Source: Flavobacterium sp.
GTDB taxonomy: Bacteria > Bacteroidota > Bacteroidia > Flavobacteriales > Flavobacteriaceae
Assembly (NCBI RefSeq): GCF_039595935.1
Contig: NZ_JBCNKR010000006.1
Location: 1,116,001-1,180,000 of the forward strand
Direction of reading: 5' to 3'
Length of the DNA stretch: 64,000 bases
Of this stretch, positions 1 through 7,532 are shown one piece after another. The notes under the pieces were generated by a model, which saw only the letters and a list, made by a program, of their open reading frames with translations, ran no database searches and had not been told where the DNA came from. Position 1 is the first letter of the stretch, and each line of letters starts with the position of its first letter. The position numbers were made by a program, and so were the translations under genes.

Positions 1-884
1 TATTAAATGCAGGAGATCATATTGTTTCTGCAAGCAGCGTTTTTGGTTCAACGCATGCTTTGTTTATGACGTATTTTCCAAAATGGAATATCGAAACTTC
101 TTATTTTGAAATCAATAAGCCGGAAACGATCGAAAGTTTAATAAAACCAAATACAAAAATATTATATGCAGAATCACCAACAAATCCTGGTGTAGATGTA
201 ATTGATTTGCAATTGTTGGGAGATATCGCCAAAAAACATAACCTGATTTTAATTATCGATAACTGTTTTGCAACGCCATATTTACAGCAGCCAATTAAAT
301 TTGGGGCTCATTTAGTAGTGCATTCAGCAACCAAATTAATCGACGGACAAGGACGTGTTTTAGGCGGTGTTACTGTTGGAAGCGAAGATTTAATCAGACA
401 GATTTATTTATTTTCTAGAAATACAGGTCCGGCTTTGTCACCGTTTAATGCATGGGTTTTATCAAAAAGTTTAGAAACTTTAGCCATTCGTGTAGAAAGA
501 CATTGCGAAAATGCATTGAAAGTAGCTGAGTTTTTAGAAAGTCATCCAAACGTAAACAGTGTAAAATATCCGTTCCTGAAATCGCATCCACAATATGAAA
601 TCGCTAAAAAACAGATGAAACATGGCGGAAACATTATTGCGTTTGAAATTAAAGGCGGAATTGAAGCGGGAAGAAAATTCCTGAATTCAATTAAACTTTG
701 TTCGTTATCAGCAAATATTGGAGACACGAGATCAATTGTTACACATCCGGCTTCTACAACACATAGTAAATTATCTGAAGAAGATCAATTGGCTGTTGGA
801 ATCACGCAAGGTTTAGTTCGTGTTTCTGTAGGTTTAGAAACCGTAGAAGATGTAATTGCTGATTTAAAACAAGCTTTAGGTTAA
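1..884 (+). CDS. metZ: O-succinylhomoserine sulfhydrylase MetZ, 5' end missing
   Basis: A PLP enzyme of the Cys/Met metabolism family. It would make homocysteine from an activated homoserine and sulfide, which joins the sulfide made by the downstream cys genes to methionine synthesis. The reading frame is open from position 3 at the window edge, so the start lies outside. The PLP lysine is the codon at 333-335, in the motif HSATKLIDGQGRVLGG, whose DGQGR version is typical of MetZ rather than cystathionine gamma-synthase. A hairpin terminator follows. Family assignment is firm; the exact acyl-homoserine substrate is inferred. Confidence 0.9.
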   Translation, partial: LNAGDHIVSASSVFGSTHALFMTYFPKWNIETSYFEINKPETIESLIKPNTKILYAESPTNPGVDVIDLQLLGDIAKKHNLILIIDNCFATPYLQQPIKFGAHLVVHSATKLIDGQGRVLGGVTVGSEDLIRQIYLFSRNTGPALSPFNAWVLSKSLETLAIRVERHCENALKVAEFLESHPNVNSVKYPFLKSHPQYEIAKKQMKHGGNIIAFEIKGGIEAGRKFLNSIKLCSLSANIGDTRSIVTHPASTTHSKLSEEDQLAVGITQGLVRVSVGLETVEDVIADLKQALG

Positions 885-925
885 TATTTATATTTCTGAC
901 TTTAGATATCAGATTTGAGTATATA

Positions 926-980
926 ATGGCGATTTTTGACTGTAATTTTATTACTGTTAAAAATCGTCATTCTTTTTTTT
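926..980 (+). terminator. Rho-independent terminator after metZ
   Basis: A stem pairs ATGGCGATTTTTGAC with GTTAAAAATCGTCAT (two mismatches), followed by a run of eight T at 973-980. It lies about 40 bases after the metZ stop codon. Confidence 0.75.
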
Positions 981-1007
981 GTGGTGTTGGTAAAAAGTAT
1001 ATTTTTG
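978..1007 (+). promoter_or_regulatory. Flavobacterial promoter for the RDD gene
   Basis: TTTG at 978-981 and TATTTTTG at 1000-1007 are 18 bases apart and match the Bacteroidota consensus TTTG/TAnnTTTG. The -33 box overlaps the T-run of the metZ terminator. Confidence 0.55.
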
Positions 1008-1056
1008 TTTGGAATGAAACTCAAAAATCATTAATAACCAATTTAATAAACTTACC

Positions 1057-1557
1057 ATGAGTAACTCTACTTACATTCTTGATGAAAAATTATTAGCTTC
1101 TGGCGGCAGCCGATTTGCCAATTATATTGTGGACATTATTGTAGTGTTCTGTTTAATATTTGTCTTTGGCATTGTTATGGCGCTTATTGCAAACCTTTTT
1201 GGTTTAGGAGGTTTAATGTATTGGCTGGGTAATATGAGCGATTTTGAAGGGCAGATTCTTTTTGTGGCAATTTGTATTTTTTATTATTCTTTTTCAGAAG
1301 GAATTTTCGGAAGATCATTAGGAAAGTTTATTACAGGAACTATTGTAGTAGATGAAAATGGACAAAAACCTTCTTTCGGAACTATTTTTAAGAGAACATT
1401 ATGCCGATTGATCCCTTTTGACGCTCTTTCTTTTTTAGGGAGCAGAGGCTGGCACGATTCAATTTCTGATACTTACGTAGTCAATAAAAAAGAATTAGAA
1501 AGAGAAGTAAAACTATTTCATGAGTTCAATTTAATTGGAAATAACGAAGTAATTTGA
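1057..1557 (+). CDS. RDD family membrane protein
   Basis: A 166-residue integral membrane protein with an RDD-type layout. The start GGSRFANYIVDIIVVF carries the conserved Arg of the first helix. Further hydrophobic segments lie at about 20-48 and 68-88, followed by the EGIFGRSLGKFITGTIVV motif common to RDD proteins and a loop ending near WHDSISDTYVV. RDD proteins are mostly of unknown function and some have been linked to ion transport. It has its own promoter and sits alone between metZ and the Rrf2 gene, so the neighbourhood gives no further hint. Confidence 0.85.
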   Translation: MSNSTYILDEKLLASGGSRFANYIVDIIVVFCLIFVFGIVMALIANLFGLGGLMYWLGNMSDFEGQILFVAICIFYYSFSEGIFGRSLGKFITGTIVVDENGQKPSFGTIFKRTLCRLIPFDALSFLGSRGWHDSISDTYVVNKKELEREVKLFHEFNLIGNNEVI

Positions 1558-1692
1558 TGGATTTAGTAGAATTTAACTATTCAGCTGTTAGTTTTCTCAT
1601 TTAAAAAGTCTATTTTTGTTGCAGAAAAATATAAAGCTGATTTATTTTAGAAAAAATCTAAAAAACCTCAGCCTGAACTAAAATAAAAAATA

Positions 1693-2103
1693 GTGCTTTC
1701 AAAGAAAACTAAATACGGGATTAAAGCTTTGACTTATTTAGCCAGACGCGAAAATAACGAACCGGTTCAAATTGCCGAAATTGCTAAAAACGAACATATT
1801 TCGATTAAATTTCTGGAAAGCATCTTGTTGCTGCTTCGTAATTCAGGATTTCTTGGTGCAAAAAAAGGAAAAGGCGGCGGTTATTATCTGATAAAAGACC
1901 CAAAAGATATTAGTATGGCCAAAGTCTACCGAATTCTTGAAGGACCAATTGCGTTACTGCCTTGTGCAAGTCATAATTTTTATGAAAAATGTGATGACTG
2001 TGACGATGAATCTACCTGTGCAGCCAGACGTTTAATGACCGAAGTTAGAGACAATACACTTAAAATATTAGAAAGTAATTCTTTGGCAGATATTGCTTTT
2101 TAA
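1693..2103 (+). CDS. Rrf2 family transcriptional regulator with four cysteines
   Basis: A 136-residue winged-helix regulator starting with GTG. Residues 1-70 match the Rrf2 DNA-binding part, with KKTKYGIKALTYLARRE at the start and the GAKKGKGGGYYL wing. Four cysteines lie at 91, 100, 103 and 109 (CX8CX2CX5C), where IscR and NsrR hold their iron-sulfur ligands, so a cofactor or redox sensing is plausible. Its place next to the sulfate assimilation run suggests control of cysteine genes, as CymR does in Firmicutes; that is inference. A TATTTTTG box at 1611-1618 could be its -7 element. Confidence 0.85.
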   Translation: MLSKKTKYGIKALTYLARRENNEPVQIAEIAKNEHISIKFLESILLLLRNSGFLGAKKGKGGGYYLIKDPKDISMAKVYRILEGPIALLPCASHNFYEKCDDCDDESTCAARRLMTEVRDNTLKILESNSLADIAF

Positions 2104-2108
2104 TTTTT

Positions 2109-2186
2109 CACCATATAAGTTATATAAGTTCATTTAAAAAACTATCGATAGAGTCTAAATTGAGCTTATATAACTTAATGGTTTAA
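2109..2186. repeat. Inverted repeat between convergent genes
   Basis: The arm ACCATATAAGTTATATAAG near 2109 is mirrored by CTTATATAACTTAATGGT ending near 2184, around an AT-rich centre that holds ATCGAT. It sits between the convergent Rrf2 and TSUP genes and could act as a two-way terminator, although no long T-run follows. A related ACCATTAAG...CTTAATGGT pair occurs near 10425-10485. Confidence 0.55.
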
Positions 2187-2196
2187 TAAATATCTG

Positions 2197-2979
2197 CTAA
2201 AAAATCAACTTATATCCGGCAATGAAAAGCATTACTGCGATAGCGTTTCTAAGAAACTGATCCGGAACTTTTCCGCTCAACATACTTCCCATATAGATTC
2301 CTGGAAGTGATCCCATTAATAATTGTCCTAATAAACCTAAATCTAAATTTCCCATAGAAGCATGTCCGATTCCGGCAACCAATGTCAAAGGAACAGCATG
2401 TGCAATCTCAGTCCCAACCAAACGAGGCGTTGGCAAAAGTGGATAAAGAAAAAATAAAGTGACAGTTCCTAAAGCACCAGCCCCAATAGAAGTTAAAGTA
2501 ACTGTTGCGCCTAATAGTACACCAATTCCAACAGTAAGAGCATTTTGAGTTGTGCTTTCGCTATGAAATTTATCACCAGCATGTTTTTGAGAGAATTTTA
2601 AAATTCTTTGTTTGAATATAATAGCAACAGAAGTAAAAAGTAATGCCCATCCTAAACTGTATTTAATAACACCGTTTATGGTTTCAATATCTGTTTTAAT
2701 ACTGTTTAAGATCCATAAAGTTAGTAAAGAAGCAGGAACACTGCCAAGGGTTAGCCAGCCTGTAATTTTCCAGTTAATATTTCCTTTTTTGTTATGTACA
2801 AAAACACCTCCGGCTTTAGTAAATGCTGCGTATAATAAATCGGTTCCTACTGCAGTTGTTGGTGGGATATTAAAAAATAACAAAATAGGAGTCATTAAAG
2901 AACCTCCGCCAACACCAGTTAATCCAACAATAAAACCAACTGCTAAACCTGCAATTACAAGACCTATTTGAAAATCCAT
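2197..2979 (-). CDS. TSUP (TauE/SafE) family transporter
   Basis: A membrane protein of about 260 residues with TSUP features: an N-terminal GLVIAGLAVGFIVGLTGVGGGSLMTPILL helix and a second half that repeats the glycine-rich signature (LLGATVTLTSIGAGALGTVTLFF). TSUP proteins move sulfite, sulfate, thiosulfate or organosulfonates. A longer frame reaches 3006, but the ATG at 2979 begins directly with the conserved first helix and was preferred. It is divergent from the cys operon, whose first gene is a second TSUP. Export of toxic sulfite is a reasonable guess, not shown by the sequence. Confidence 0.85.
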   Translation of the reverse strand: MDFQIGLVIAGLAVGFIVGLTGVGGGSLMTPILLFFNIPPTTAVGTDLLYAAFTKAGGVFVHNKKGNINWKITGWLTLGSVPASLLTLWILNSIKTDIETINGVIKYSLGWALLFTSVAIIFKQRILKFSQKHAGDKFHSESTTQNALTVGIGVLLGATVTLTSIGAGALGTVTLFFLYPLLPTPRLVGTEIAHAVPLTLVAGIGHASMGNLDLGLLGQLLMGSLPGIYMGSMLSGKVPDQFLRNAIAVMLFIAGYKLIF

Positions 2980-3201
2980 GAAAAAATATTTGGCGCTAAA
3001 ATACAATAATTTTACAATAATCCTATCGACATTGTAGAGATTAGAAAAAGGTATTTAATAAACAAACGTTTTTACCTCATAAAATGTTGAAATATCTTGC
3101 ATTACAGTGTTATTTGTGAAATTATACTACAAAATTCTTAAAGCTCTCTTTTAGAATGTGATAAATGAAGATTTAAGACTTTAAAAAAATAATAATATTG
3201 C

Positions 3202-3231
3202 TTTGTAATTTAGAAATAAGTAGTATTTTTG
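3202..3231 (+). promoter_or_regulatory. Promoter of the sulfate assimilation operon
   Basis: TTTG at 3202-3205 and TATTTTTG at 3224-3231 are separated by 18 bases and match the flavobacterial promoter consensus. Transcription would begin near 3236-3238, about 45 bases before the TSUP start codon. Confidence 0.65.
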
Positions 3232-3240
3232 CAAAGTAAT

Positions 3241-3264
3241 CTACTAACCCGATAGGGTAATAGG
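3241..3264. promoter_or_regulatory. Candidate operator dyad at the cys operon start
   Basis: Immediately after the predicted start point lies an imperfect dyad with core ACCC-GATA-GGGT (3247-3258) and flanks CTACTA and AATAGG that pair with a one-base bulge. Its size and place fit a repressor site, and the nearby Rrf2 regulator is the obvious candidate to bind it. This is inference from position and symmetry only. Confidence 0.35.
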
Positions 3265-3282
3265 TATGAAGCAAATTTAAAC

Positions 3283-4179
3283 ATGTTAAATATGGAGAAA
3301 GAACTGAAAATAAATAGTGCTGATTCTTTTAAAGAAAAGCTTTGGATTGGAATTCCTGTTGTTTTACTAGTAGGTTTATTATCTGTATTAATATACAATC
3401 ATCACGCTGAATTTACGTGGGATGGATTTGTGGATGGTTTTAATGAAGAGTTCTTAGTATTTTTTGCCATTGGAGTTTTTGCTCAATTGGTTGATGGAAC
3501 TTTAGGAATGGGATATGGAGCAACTTCAACGTCGTTTTTATTAGCTTACGGAGTTCCGCCAGTTGTGAGCAGTACAGCAGTTCACGTTTCAGAAATGTTT
3601 ACAACGGGAGCATCGGCACTTTCCCATCATCGTTTTGGGAACATCAATAAAAAACTGGTAAAGCATTTATTAATTCCGGGAGTTTTAGGTTCAATTACTG
3701 GAGCTTATTTATTGTCTGATGTAATTGACGGCGACATTATTAAGCCTTTTATTGCGGTTTACATGATTATTTTGGCGGTTATCATTATCAGAAAAGCGTT
3801 AAAAAAGAATATTGTAAAAAAGAAAACGAAGAAGTTAGGCGCTTTAGCTGTTTTCGGCGGATTTATGGATTCTGTTGGAGGCGGAGGCTGGGGGCCAATT
3901 GTAACTTCTACTTTATTAGGAAGAGGAAGAAATCCTAGATATACAATTGGTTCAGTAAACGCAGCTGAGTTTGCGATTTCATTTGCAAGCGGAATTACTT
4001 TCATGCTTTTTGGAGGAATCCACGGTTGGCAGGTAATCATTGGATTGATTTTAGGAGGAGTAGTTTCAGCGCCTTTAGCTGCTTATTTAGTGAACAAAAT
4101 CAAAAGAAAACCAATGATGGTTGCGGTTGGGATTCTAATTATATTATTGAGTTTAAAAACATTATCTAAGTTATTGTAA
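3283..4179 (+). CDS. TSUP family transporter, first gene of the cys operon
   Basis: A 298-residue TSUP protein with about eight hydrophobic segments. A cytoplasmic-looking N-terminus precedes the first helix at about 23-40, and the family signature appears in LVDGTLGMGYGATSTSFLL and again in GGFMDSVGGGGWGPIVTSTLL. It is followed after 26 bases by cysH, so it is co-transcribed with the sulfate reduction genes. No SulP or CysTWA permease is present in the window, which makes sulfate uptake a likely role; sulfite or thiosulfate transport remains possible. The start could also be the ATG at 3292. Confidence 0.85.
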   Translation: MLNMEKELKINSADSFKEKLWIGIPVVLLVGLLSVLIYNHHAEFTWDGFVDGFNEEFLVFFAIGVFAQLVDGTLGMGYGATSTSFLLAYGVPPVVSSTAVHVSEMFTTGASALSHHRFGNINKKLVKHLLIPGVLGSITGAYLLSDVIDGDIIKPFIAVYMIILAVIIIRKALKKNIVKKKTKKLGALAVFGGFMDSVGGGGWGPIVTSTLLGRGRNPRYTIGSVNAAEFAISFASGITFMLFGGIHGWQVIIGLILGGVVSAPLAAYLVNKIKRKPMMVAVGILIILLSLKTLSKLL

Positions 4180-4205
4180 GAGATAATTTTAGAAAGGAGA
4201 GATTT

Positions 4206-4916
4206 ATGAGTGCGAGTATTGTACAAGAATTATTAGAAAAAACTGCAGCTTTTTCGCTTGACGAAACCTTAGTTTTTTTAGCAAAAGAATTTCCGGGAAA
4301 AGTAATTTTTTCGACTTCTTTTGGACAGGAAGATCAGGTAATTACCGATTTTATTGCAAAAAGTAACACAGATATTAAGGTGTTTACTTTAGATACCGGA
4401 AGATTATTTCAGGAAACATATGATGTTTTTCATAAAACATTAAAAAAATACAAAAGACCAATCGAAGTTTATTTTCCGGAAGCGGCTTCAGTAGAAAATC
4501 TGCTTCAAACAAAAGGACCAAATAGTTTTTACGATTCAGTTGAAAACAGAAAAGAATGCTGTTTTATTCGAAAAGTGGTTCCGTTACGAAAAGCCTTGGC
4601 AGGAAATTCAGTTTGGATTACGGGTTTAAGAGCAGAACAATCAGAAAACAGACAAGATTTAAGTTTGTTTGAATATGATGGAGGTTTCGAAATCATCAAA
4701 TTCAATCCGTTGCTAAAATGGACTTTAGAAGAAGTTGAAACGTATTTGTCAGAAAACAATGTTCCGCAAAATGCTTTACACAAACAAGGTTTCGTAAGTA
4801 TTGGATGCGCACCTTGCACCAGAGCGATTTTCCCGGGAGAAGATATCAGAGCCGGAAGATGGTGGTGGGAATCAAGCCATAAAGAATGCGGGCTTCACAG
4901 TGCGAAAAAAGAATAG
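4206..4916 (+). CDS. cysH: Assimilatory APS reductase, CysH family, iron-sulfur type
   Basis: Reduces activated sulfate to sulfite with thioredoxin. The 236-residue protein has the PAPS/APS reductase fold (STSFGQEDQVITDF near 37-50) and the catalytic Cys228 in ECGLH. It also carries the two cysteine pairs Cys118-Cys119 (KECC) and Cys201/Cys204 (GCAPC) that bind a 4Fe-4S cluster in APS reductases and are absent from E. coli PAPS reductase. This predicts APS as substrate, which agrees with the lack of a cysC APS kinase in the operon. It is second in the operon. Confidence 0.93.
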   Translation: MSASIVQELLEKTAAFSLDETLVFLAKEFPGKVIFSTSFGQEDQVITDFIAKSNTDIKVFTLDTGRLFQETYDVFHKTLKKYKRPIEVYFPEAASVENLLQTKGPNSFYDSVENRKECCFIRKVVPLRKALAGNSVWITGLRAEQSENRQDLSLFEYDGGFEIIKFNPLLKWTLEEVETYLSENNVPQNALHKQGFVSIGCAPCTRAIFPGEDIRAGRWWWESSHKECGLHSAKKE

Positions 4917-4969
4917 GTAGAAGCAAGAGGCAAGACTTTCTTTTAGAAAATAGATTATAGAATATAGAT

Positions 4970-5025
4970 TTAAAGTTCCGAAGGAACGATTCATGTTGTA
5001 GCGCCGGATTTTAATCCGGGGGAAA
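4970..5025. repeat. Degenerate intergenic palindrome element
   Basis: In the 243-base gap between cysH and cysD, two small palindromes lie close together: GTTCCgaaGGAAC and CCGGATTttAATCCGG, separated by a GATTCATGTTGTAG stretch. The layout resembles, in degraded form, the longer nested elements at 12392-12530 and 59353-59510. Confidence 0.4.
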
Positions 5026-5159
5026 TAGAAAAGGAATTTATATTTTATGGGTTTAACCCGATGAAGAATAAAGAATAGAATAAATAGCGGAAAGTTTTAG
5101 AGTAACTCACAACTTAAAACCTAAAACTTGAAACAACAAAAATATCAAACAAAAAAACA

Positions 5160-6059
5160 ATGAGTTCAGTATTAAAAACAAACGCTTTAGAGAGTGAAGC
5201 GATATACATTTTCAGAGAAGTAATTTCACAGTTTGACAAACCGGTTTTACTTTTCTCAGGAGGAAAAGATTCTATCACATTAGTGCGTTTAGCGCAAAAA
5301 GCATTTTTCCCTGCTAAGATTCCGTTTCCTCTTTTGCACGTAGATACGGGACATAATTTTCCTGAAACAATTGCTTTCAGAGATAAATTAGTAGAAGAAT
5401 TAGGTTTAGAGTTGATTGTTCGTAATGTTCAGGATGCTATTGATGAAGGAAAAGTAGTTGAAGAAACTGGAAAATATTCAAGCCGTAACAGTTTACAAAC
5501 AACAACACTTTTAGATGCAATTGAAGAATTTAAGTTTGATGCTTGTATTGGTGGTGCGCGTCGTGATGAAGAAAAAGCAAGAGCTAAAGAACGTATTTTC
5601 TCTGTTCGTGATGATTTCGGACAATGGGACGAAAAAAATCAGAGACCTGAGTTGTTTGATATTTTAAATGGAAAAATTGAAAATGGTCAAAACGTTCGTG
5701 TTTTCCCAATTTCAAACTGGACAGAATTAGATGTTTGGAGTTATATCGAAAAAGAAAAAATCGAGATTCCGTCAATCTATTTCTCACATAAAAGAAAAGT
5801 TTTTTTGAGAGACGGTTTAATCTGGTCACATTCTCCTTTTGTGTACCAAGAAGAAGACGAACAAATAGAAGAAAGAATTGTTCGCTTCAGAACCGTTGGA
5901 GATATGAGCTGTACAGCGGCTGTTGAATCTTACGCAGCAACAATCGAAGAAGTAGTTGGAGAAATCAGATCATCAACCATTTCTGAAAGAGGAGCCAGAA
6001 TCGATGATAAACGTTCTGAAGCTGCAATGGAAAAGAGAAAACAACAAGGATACTTTTAA
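5160..6059 (+). CDS. cysD: Sulfate adenylyltransferase subunit 2 (ATP sulfurylase, CysD)
   Basis: The catalytic subunit that makes APS from ATP and sulfate, working with the GTPase CysN. The 299-residue protein has the PP-loop SGGKDS at 33-38 and the conserved regions HVDTGHNFPETI, GGARRDEEKARAKERIFS and SNWTELDVWSYI. Length and the C-terminal EAAMEKRKQQGYF are normal for CysD. It lies between cysH and cysN in the operon, with repeat-rich spacers of 243 and 143 bases, both without a terminator that I can see. Confidence 0.97.
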   Translation: MSSVLKTNALESEAIYIFREVISQFDKPVLLFSGGKDSITLVRLAQKAFFPAKIPFPLLHVDTGHNFPETIAFRDKLVEELGLELIVRNVQDAIDEGKVVEETGKYSSRNSLQTTTLLDAIEEFKFDACIGGARRDEEKARAKERIFSVRDDFGQWDEKNQRPELFDILNGKIENGQNVRVFPISNWTELDVWSYIEKEKIEIPSIYFSHKRKVFLRDGLIWSHSPFVYQEEDEQIEERIVRFRTVGDMSCTAAVESYAATIEEVVGEIRSSTISERGARIDDKRSEAAMEKRKQQGYF

Positions 6060-6202
6060 TAATTATGAGTTGTGAGTTTTGAATTATGAATGCAATTCAG
6101 AACTAGGAATTTTAAAAGTAAAAATCAAGAAAACAAAAACATACGGATTATAAGTTTCAACAGAAAACTTGAAACTTTAAACCTGAAACAAAATATTACA
6201 GA

Positions 6203-7447
6203 ATGGACGTTTTAAAAATAGCAACAGCAGGAAGTGTAGATGACGGAAAAAGTACTTTGATCGGAAGATTATTGTACGATACAAAATCGTTGACGACTGA
6301 TAAAATAGAAGCAATCGAAAAAAGCAGTAAACAAAAAGGTTATGATTACTTAGATTTTTCTTTGGCAACTGATGGATTAGTAGCAGAAAGAGAGCAAGGA
6401 ATCACGATTGACGTTGCGCACATTTATTTTTCGACTGCAAAGAAAAGTTACATTATTGCCGATACTCCTGGTCACGTAGAATATACAAGAAACATGGTTA
6501 CGGGAGCTTCGACTTCTCAGGTTTCTATTATTTTGATTGATGCCAGAAAAGGTGTTATAGAGCAGACTTACCGTCACTTTTTTATCAATAATTTATTGAG
6601 AGTAAAAGAAGTAATCGTTGCCATCAACAAAATGGACTTAGTTGATTATTCAGAAGAAGTTTTCAATAAAATCAAAGCTGATTTTGAGGCTTTAAATGCA
6701 AAAAGTACTTTCAAAGAGCAAAACGTAAGTTATATTCCGTTAAGTGCAATCAATGGTGGAAACGTTGTGGATAAATCGGAGAATATGCCTTGGTACGAAG
6801 GACAAACTGTTTTAGAACATTTAGAAGGATTACATTCTCATGATGTTTACGAAGCAGGAAAAGCACGTTTCCCAGTTCAGACGGTTATTCGTCCAAAAAC
6901 AGACGAATATCACGATTTCAGAGGATATGCTGGAAAATTATACGGAAACTCTATTAAAGTTGGAGATGCGGTAACAGTTCTTCCTTCTTTAACAGAATCA
7001 AAAGTATCTAAAATTCACTTTTTTGATAAGCAATTTGATGAAGCTACAGCAGGTTCTTCAATTACAATCGAATTAGAAAATGATATCAATGTAACGAGAG
7101 GTGATATGATTGTAAAATCAGATGAGCTTCCAAAAATTGAAAAAGATATTACGACAACAGTTTGCTGGATGGACAGCAAAAAACTCGTTCCAGGAACAAA
7201 ATACTTGGTACAACATAATACAAACAGAGTTTTAGCAAAAGTAGAAAGCATCAAAAATACTATTGCAACAGATTATTCAGGAACAACTCCGGCAACACAA
7301 TTAGCAATTAACGAAATCGGAGAAGTGAGCATCAAATTAAGCAAACCGTTATATTTTGATCCGTACAACGAAAACAAATCAAACGGAGCTTTCATCTTAA
7401 TTGATACAGCAACAAACACAACAGCAGGAGTAGGTTTCATTAGATAG
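6203..7447 (+). CDS. cysN: Sulfate adenylyltransferase subunit 1 (GTPase, CysN)
   Basis: The GTPase subunit of ATP sulfurylase, which couples GTP hydrolysis to APS formation. The 414-residue protein starts with the P-loop GSVDDGKST (10-18) and has the G3 motif DTPGH (about 91-95) and the G4 motif NKMD, then EF-Tu-like beta-barrel domains. It ends without an APS kinase domain, so it is CysN and not CysNC, which matches the APS-reducing cysH in the same operon. Confidence 0.96.
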   Translation: MDVLKIATAGSVDDGKSTLIGRLLYDTKSLTTDKIEAIEKSSKQKGYDYLDFSLATDGLVAEREQGITIDVAHIYFSTAKKSYIIADTPGHVEYTRNMVTGASTSQVSIILIDARKGVIEQTYRHFFINNLLRVKEVIVAINKMDLVDYSEEVFNKIKADFEALNAKSTFKEQNVSYIPLSAINGGNVVDKSENMPWYEGQTVLEHLEGLHSHDVYEAGKARFPVQTVIRPKTDEYHDFRGYAGKLYGNSIKVGDAVTVLPSLTESKVSKIHFFDKQFDEATAGSSITIELENDINVTRGDMIVKSDELPKIEKDITTTVCWMDSKKLVPGTKYLVQHNTNRVLAKVESIKNTIATDYSGTTPATQLAINEIGEVSIKLSKPLYFDPYNENKSNGAFILIDTATNTTAGVGFIR

Positions 7448-7532
7448 TTGATGGTTTGTGGTTTTTAGTTGATAGTTCTGCTGTCAACAACCAACTATAA
7501 ACAACCAACAATAAACTACAAACTAAAAAGAA

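Noticed and set aside
2612..2971. 119-residue plus-strand frame inside the first TSUP gene
   Set aside because: Antisense of a conserved membrane protein with no own start signals.
3241..3264. Dyad considered as a terminator
   Set aside because: There is no T-run, and it lies directly after a strong promoter.
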